Positions 23,784-25,193 of a stretch of 25,193 nucleotides of DNA are shown one piece after another. The DNA lies in the NCBI GenBank assembly GCA_017649745.1, contig JAGCGE010000311.1, forward strand, positions 1 to 25,193, written 5' to 3'. This DNA comes from Clostridiales bacterium. GTDB taxonomy: Bacteria > Bacillota_A > Clostridia > Saccharofermentanales > Saccharofermentanaceae. Below the pieces are notes generated by a model. It was not told the DNA's origin, ran no database searches, and saw nothing but the letters and a program-made list of their open reading frames with translations. The stretch's first letter is position 1, and each line of letters begins with the position of its first letter. The translations under genes and the position numbers were made by a program.

Positions 23784-23816
23784 ACCACTTATCTTTTCCG
23801 GATAAGTGGTTTTTTT
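23784..23816 (+). terminator. Strong intrinsic terminator, possible attenuator
   Basis: ACCACTTATC (23784-23793) and GATAAGTGGT (23801-23810) make a perfect 10-bp stem with a 7-nt loop, followed by a run of T to 23816. It stops transcription about 30 bp before the methyltransferase ATG. AGATAAG at 23753-23759 can pair with CTTATCT at 23788-23794, taking away the 5' arm; this would be an antiterminator. Confidence 0.85.
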
Positions 23817-23847
23817 ATTCGGGAAAGAAGCGGCAAAGGAGGACAAA

Positions 23848-24672
23848 ATGGACTTACATGATTACAAAGACGTAGCGGAAAATTACGACCTGTATCTTCA
23901 GTCAATGTACCGCGTCGTCGACAAGCATGAGAACTTTCAGGAATTCTATCTTGATCTTGCTCGAAAATACGGCCAGGGCGGTGTTGTAGACATCGCATGC
24001 GGTACGGGAGCAGTGCTTCTTTATCTCGCAGAAAACGGCATTGAGATCGATGGTTCCGACATCTCAGAGGAGATGTGCAAAGTAGCAGCAAGAAAGGCTG
24101 AAGACAAAGACCTTGATATCAAGATCTACCCTTCTGATATGACGAAGTTTAGTTCCGGACGAAAGTATTCACTGGCGATAATCGCGCGAAGCGGATTCAT
24201 GCATCTGCCTTCTCAGGATCTTCAGATCAAGGCTCTTAAAAATATCCGCGAGCAGCTTTTGCCAAACGGCATCCTGACGTTCAACACGTTTGATCCGTGG
24301 CCGCCGATCCAGGCAGCACAGATGAATGTCGGACCTGAGGATTTCCAATTTGATTGCGAGTATATTAACAACAAAGGCAACAAAGAAAAGATCTATAATG
24401 CGATCTCCTACGACCCGTATTCACAGCAGATGTCAGGTCAGTGGAAATTCGTCGAGTATAACGACAAGGACGAAGTGATATCAGAGAGATTAAGACCTCT
24501 CATGATGAGGCAGATGTACCGTTCAGAGGTCCGCCTTTTGGCTGAACTTTGCGGCTTTGAGATCATCGATATCTACCGTGGATATAACGGCGACAAAGAA
24601 GATATGAACGACATAAGTTCAGCTCGAAAATTCAACAGCAACATCATTTGGATCATGAGAAGAAAAGACTGA
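23848..24672 (+). CDS. Class I SAM-dependent methyltransferase
   Basis: The 274-residue protein contains motif I VVDIACGTGAVLLYLAENG (about 46-64), the acidic motif II region GSDISEEMCKVA, and the post-motif LLPNGILTFNTFDPW of the Rossmann-type fold. The C-terminal part (about 155-260) has a strand-rich insertion like that of small-molecule methyltransferases. The substrate cannot be told. AAAGGAGG lies 7 nt before the ATG at 23848; an in-frame GTG at 23806 sits inside the terminator stem and is rejected. It lies just after the terminator at 23784-23816, so its expression depends on read-through or an unseen promoter. The GNAT gene follows after 11 bp. Confidence 0.9.
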   Translation: MDLHDYKDVAENYDLYLQSMYRVVDKHENFQEFYLDLARKYGQGGVVDIACGTGAVLLYLAENGIEIDGSDISEEMCKVAARKAEDKDLDIKIYPSDMTKFSSGRKYSLAIIARSGFMHLPSQDLQIKALKNIREQLLPNGILTFNTFDPWPPIQAAQMNVGPEDFQFDCEYINNKGNKEKIYNAISYDPYSQQMSGQWKFVEYNDKDEVISERLRPLMMRQMYRSEVRLLAELCGFEIIDIYRGYNGDKEDMNDISSARKFNSNIIWIMRRKD

Positions 24673-24683
24673 GGTATACAAAA

Positions 24684-25172
24684 ATGGAAGACATAAGACC
24701 GATGAGAATTGAAGATATCCCTGAGTGCGTGAAAGTAATAAGATCCGCGTTCAAAACAGTTGCTGACGACTTGGGTTTTACAGAAGAAAATGCACCGCGA
24801 TTTACAGCCTTTGCAACTGATGACAGGAGACTTTACTATCAGTTCGTGGAAGAGCATCGTCCGATGTATGTTTTCGAAAAAGACGGCAAGATCATAGGCT
24901 ACTACTCACTGGCAATCCTAAATGACGACGAGATCGAGCTTAACAACCTCGCGGTACTGCCAGACCAAAGACACAACGGGATAGGCAAAAAACTGTTGGA
25001 GGATTGTTTTTCGAGAGCACAAAAAAGAGGTGCCAAAAAGGTCAAGATTGGCATCGTGGAAGAGAACAAAATACTGCGCAAATGGTACGAGAGTTTCGGC
25101 TTCGTGCACACGGATTCCGTGAAGTACGATTTCTTTCCGTTCACTTGCGGATATATGGAGAAAGAGGTGTAA
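24684..25172 (+). CDS. GNAT family N-acetyltransferase
   Basis: This 162-residue protein is a GNAT domain: IRPMRIEDIPECVKVI at the N-terminus, LNNLAVLPDQRHNGIGKKLL as the acetyl-CoA-binding motif A (Q/R-x-x-G-x-G/A), then EENKILRKWYESFGF and the closing strand. It transfers acetyl from acetyl-CoA to an amine that cannot be predicted. The ATG at 24684 is preferred over the one at 24648, which lies within the methyltransferase frame; the ribosome site is a modest TGAGGT. It is in one operon with the methyltransferase and with the next gene. Confidence 0.9.
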   Translation: MEDIRPMRIEDIPECVKVIRSAFKTVADDLGFTEENAPRFTAFATDDRRLYYQFVEEHRPMYVFEKDGKIIGYYSLAILNDDEIELNNLAVLPDQRHNGIGKKLLEDCFSRAQKRGAKKVKIGIVEENKILRKWYESFGFVHTDSVKYDFFPFTCGYMEKEV

Positions 25173-25175
25173 AAA

Positions 25176-25193
25176 ATGAGATTGGTTTTTCCA
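25176..25193 (+). CDS. Start of a further gene, cut by the window end
   Basis: An ATG three bases after the GNAT stop, with AAAGAGGTG (25161-25169) about 6 nt upstream, begins MRLVFP and then the window ends. The spacing and ribosome site support a real start in the same operon. Some GNAT acetyltransferases begin in this way, but six residues do not allow an assignment. Confidence 0.5.

Noticed and set aside
23640..23816. T-box riboswitch before the methyltransferase gene
   Set aside because: The conserved T-box sequence (TGGNACCGCG type) and a specifier-loop layout are not present; only a mini-ORF and a terminator can be seen.

Overview
The window looks like chromosome from a Gram-positive anaerobe of the Clostridia (gut or rumen Lachnospiraceae/Oscillospiraceae type). 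The reasons are strong AGGAGG-type ribosome sites, four lipobox-carrying lipoprotein-like proteins, a GPH-type sugar symporter next to a cytoplasmic GH36 alpha-galactosidase, a class II GalT, and two diguanylate cyclases. This rests on gene content and style, not on a database match. I see no tRNA, rRNA, CRISPR, insertion sequence, integrase or phage gene.

Layout. 1-114: the end of a PEP-utilising enzyme. 130-1987: an autoregulated-looking TetR gene with an alpha/beta hydrolase. 1961-5180 (minus): a zinc-ribbon membrane protein, a MalY/PatB-type PLP enzyme and a lipoprotein. 5181-5709: a long gap holding a periodic motif array. 5710-7176: a membrane diguanylate cyclase. 7154-13446 (minus): a four-gene alpha-galactoside operon (tetR, GT-B-like protein, GPH symporter with an extracellular insert, GH36 alpha-galactosidase). 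13657-16435: galK and galT, divergent from it. 16419-18838 (minus): lipoprotein, small membrane protein, a broken membrane-protein gene and an XRE/zinc-ribbon regulator. 18839-19308: a second long gap with the same periodic motif. 19309-20736: an EEP-nuclease-like protein and an ACT protein. 20733-21620 (minus): a lipoprotein. 21741-23573: a soluble LacI-type sensor fused to GGDEF. 23604-23816: a promoter, a 25-codon Thr-rich ORF and a terminator, placed before a methyltransferase and a GNAT gene.

The sugar genes make a coherent route: alpha-galactosides enter by cation symport, are cut inside the cell, and galactose is converted by GalK and GalT. Two palindromes of identical geometry (GAAACC-N15-GGTTTC), 73 bp apart, lie between the divergent halves and probably bind the TetR protein.

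The best candidates for something undescribed are: (1) the AGGGTTAKAAAAA motif repeated with a period near 42 bp in the two longest gaps; (2) the Thr-rich mini-ORF with a terminator and a possible antiterminator; (3) the paired TetR operators; (4) two genes whose -10 box sits exactly 6 nt before the ATG with no Shine-Dalgarno, suggesting leaderless mRNAs; (5) all four convergent gene pairs overlapping at their 3' ends. All positions and spacings were counted by eye.
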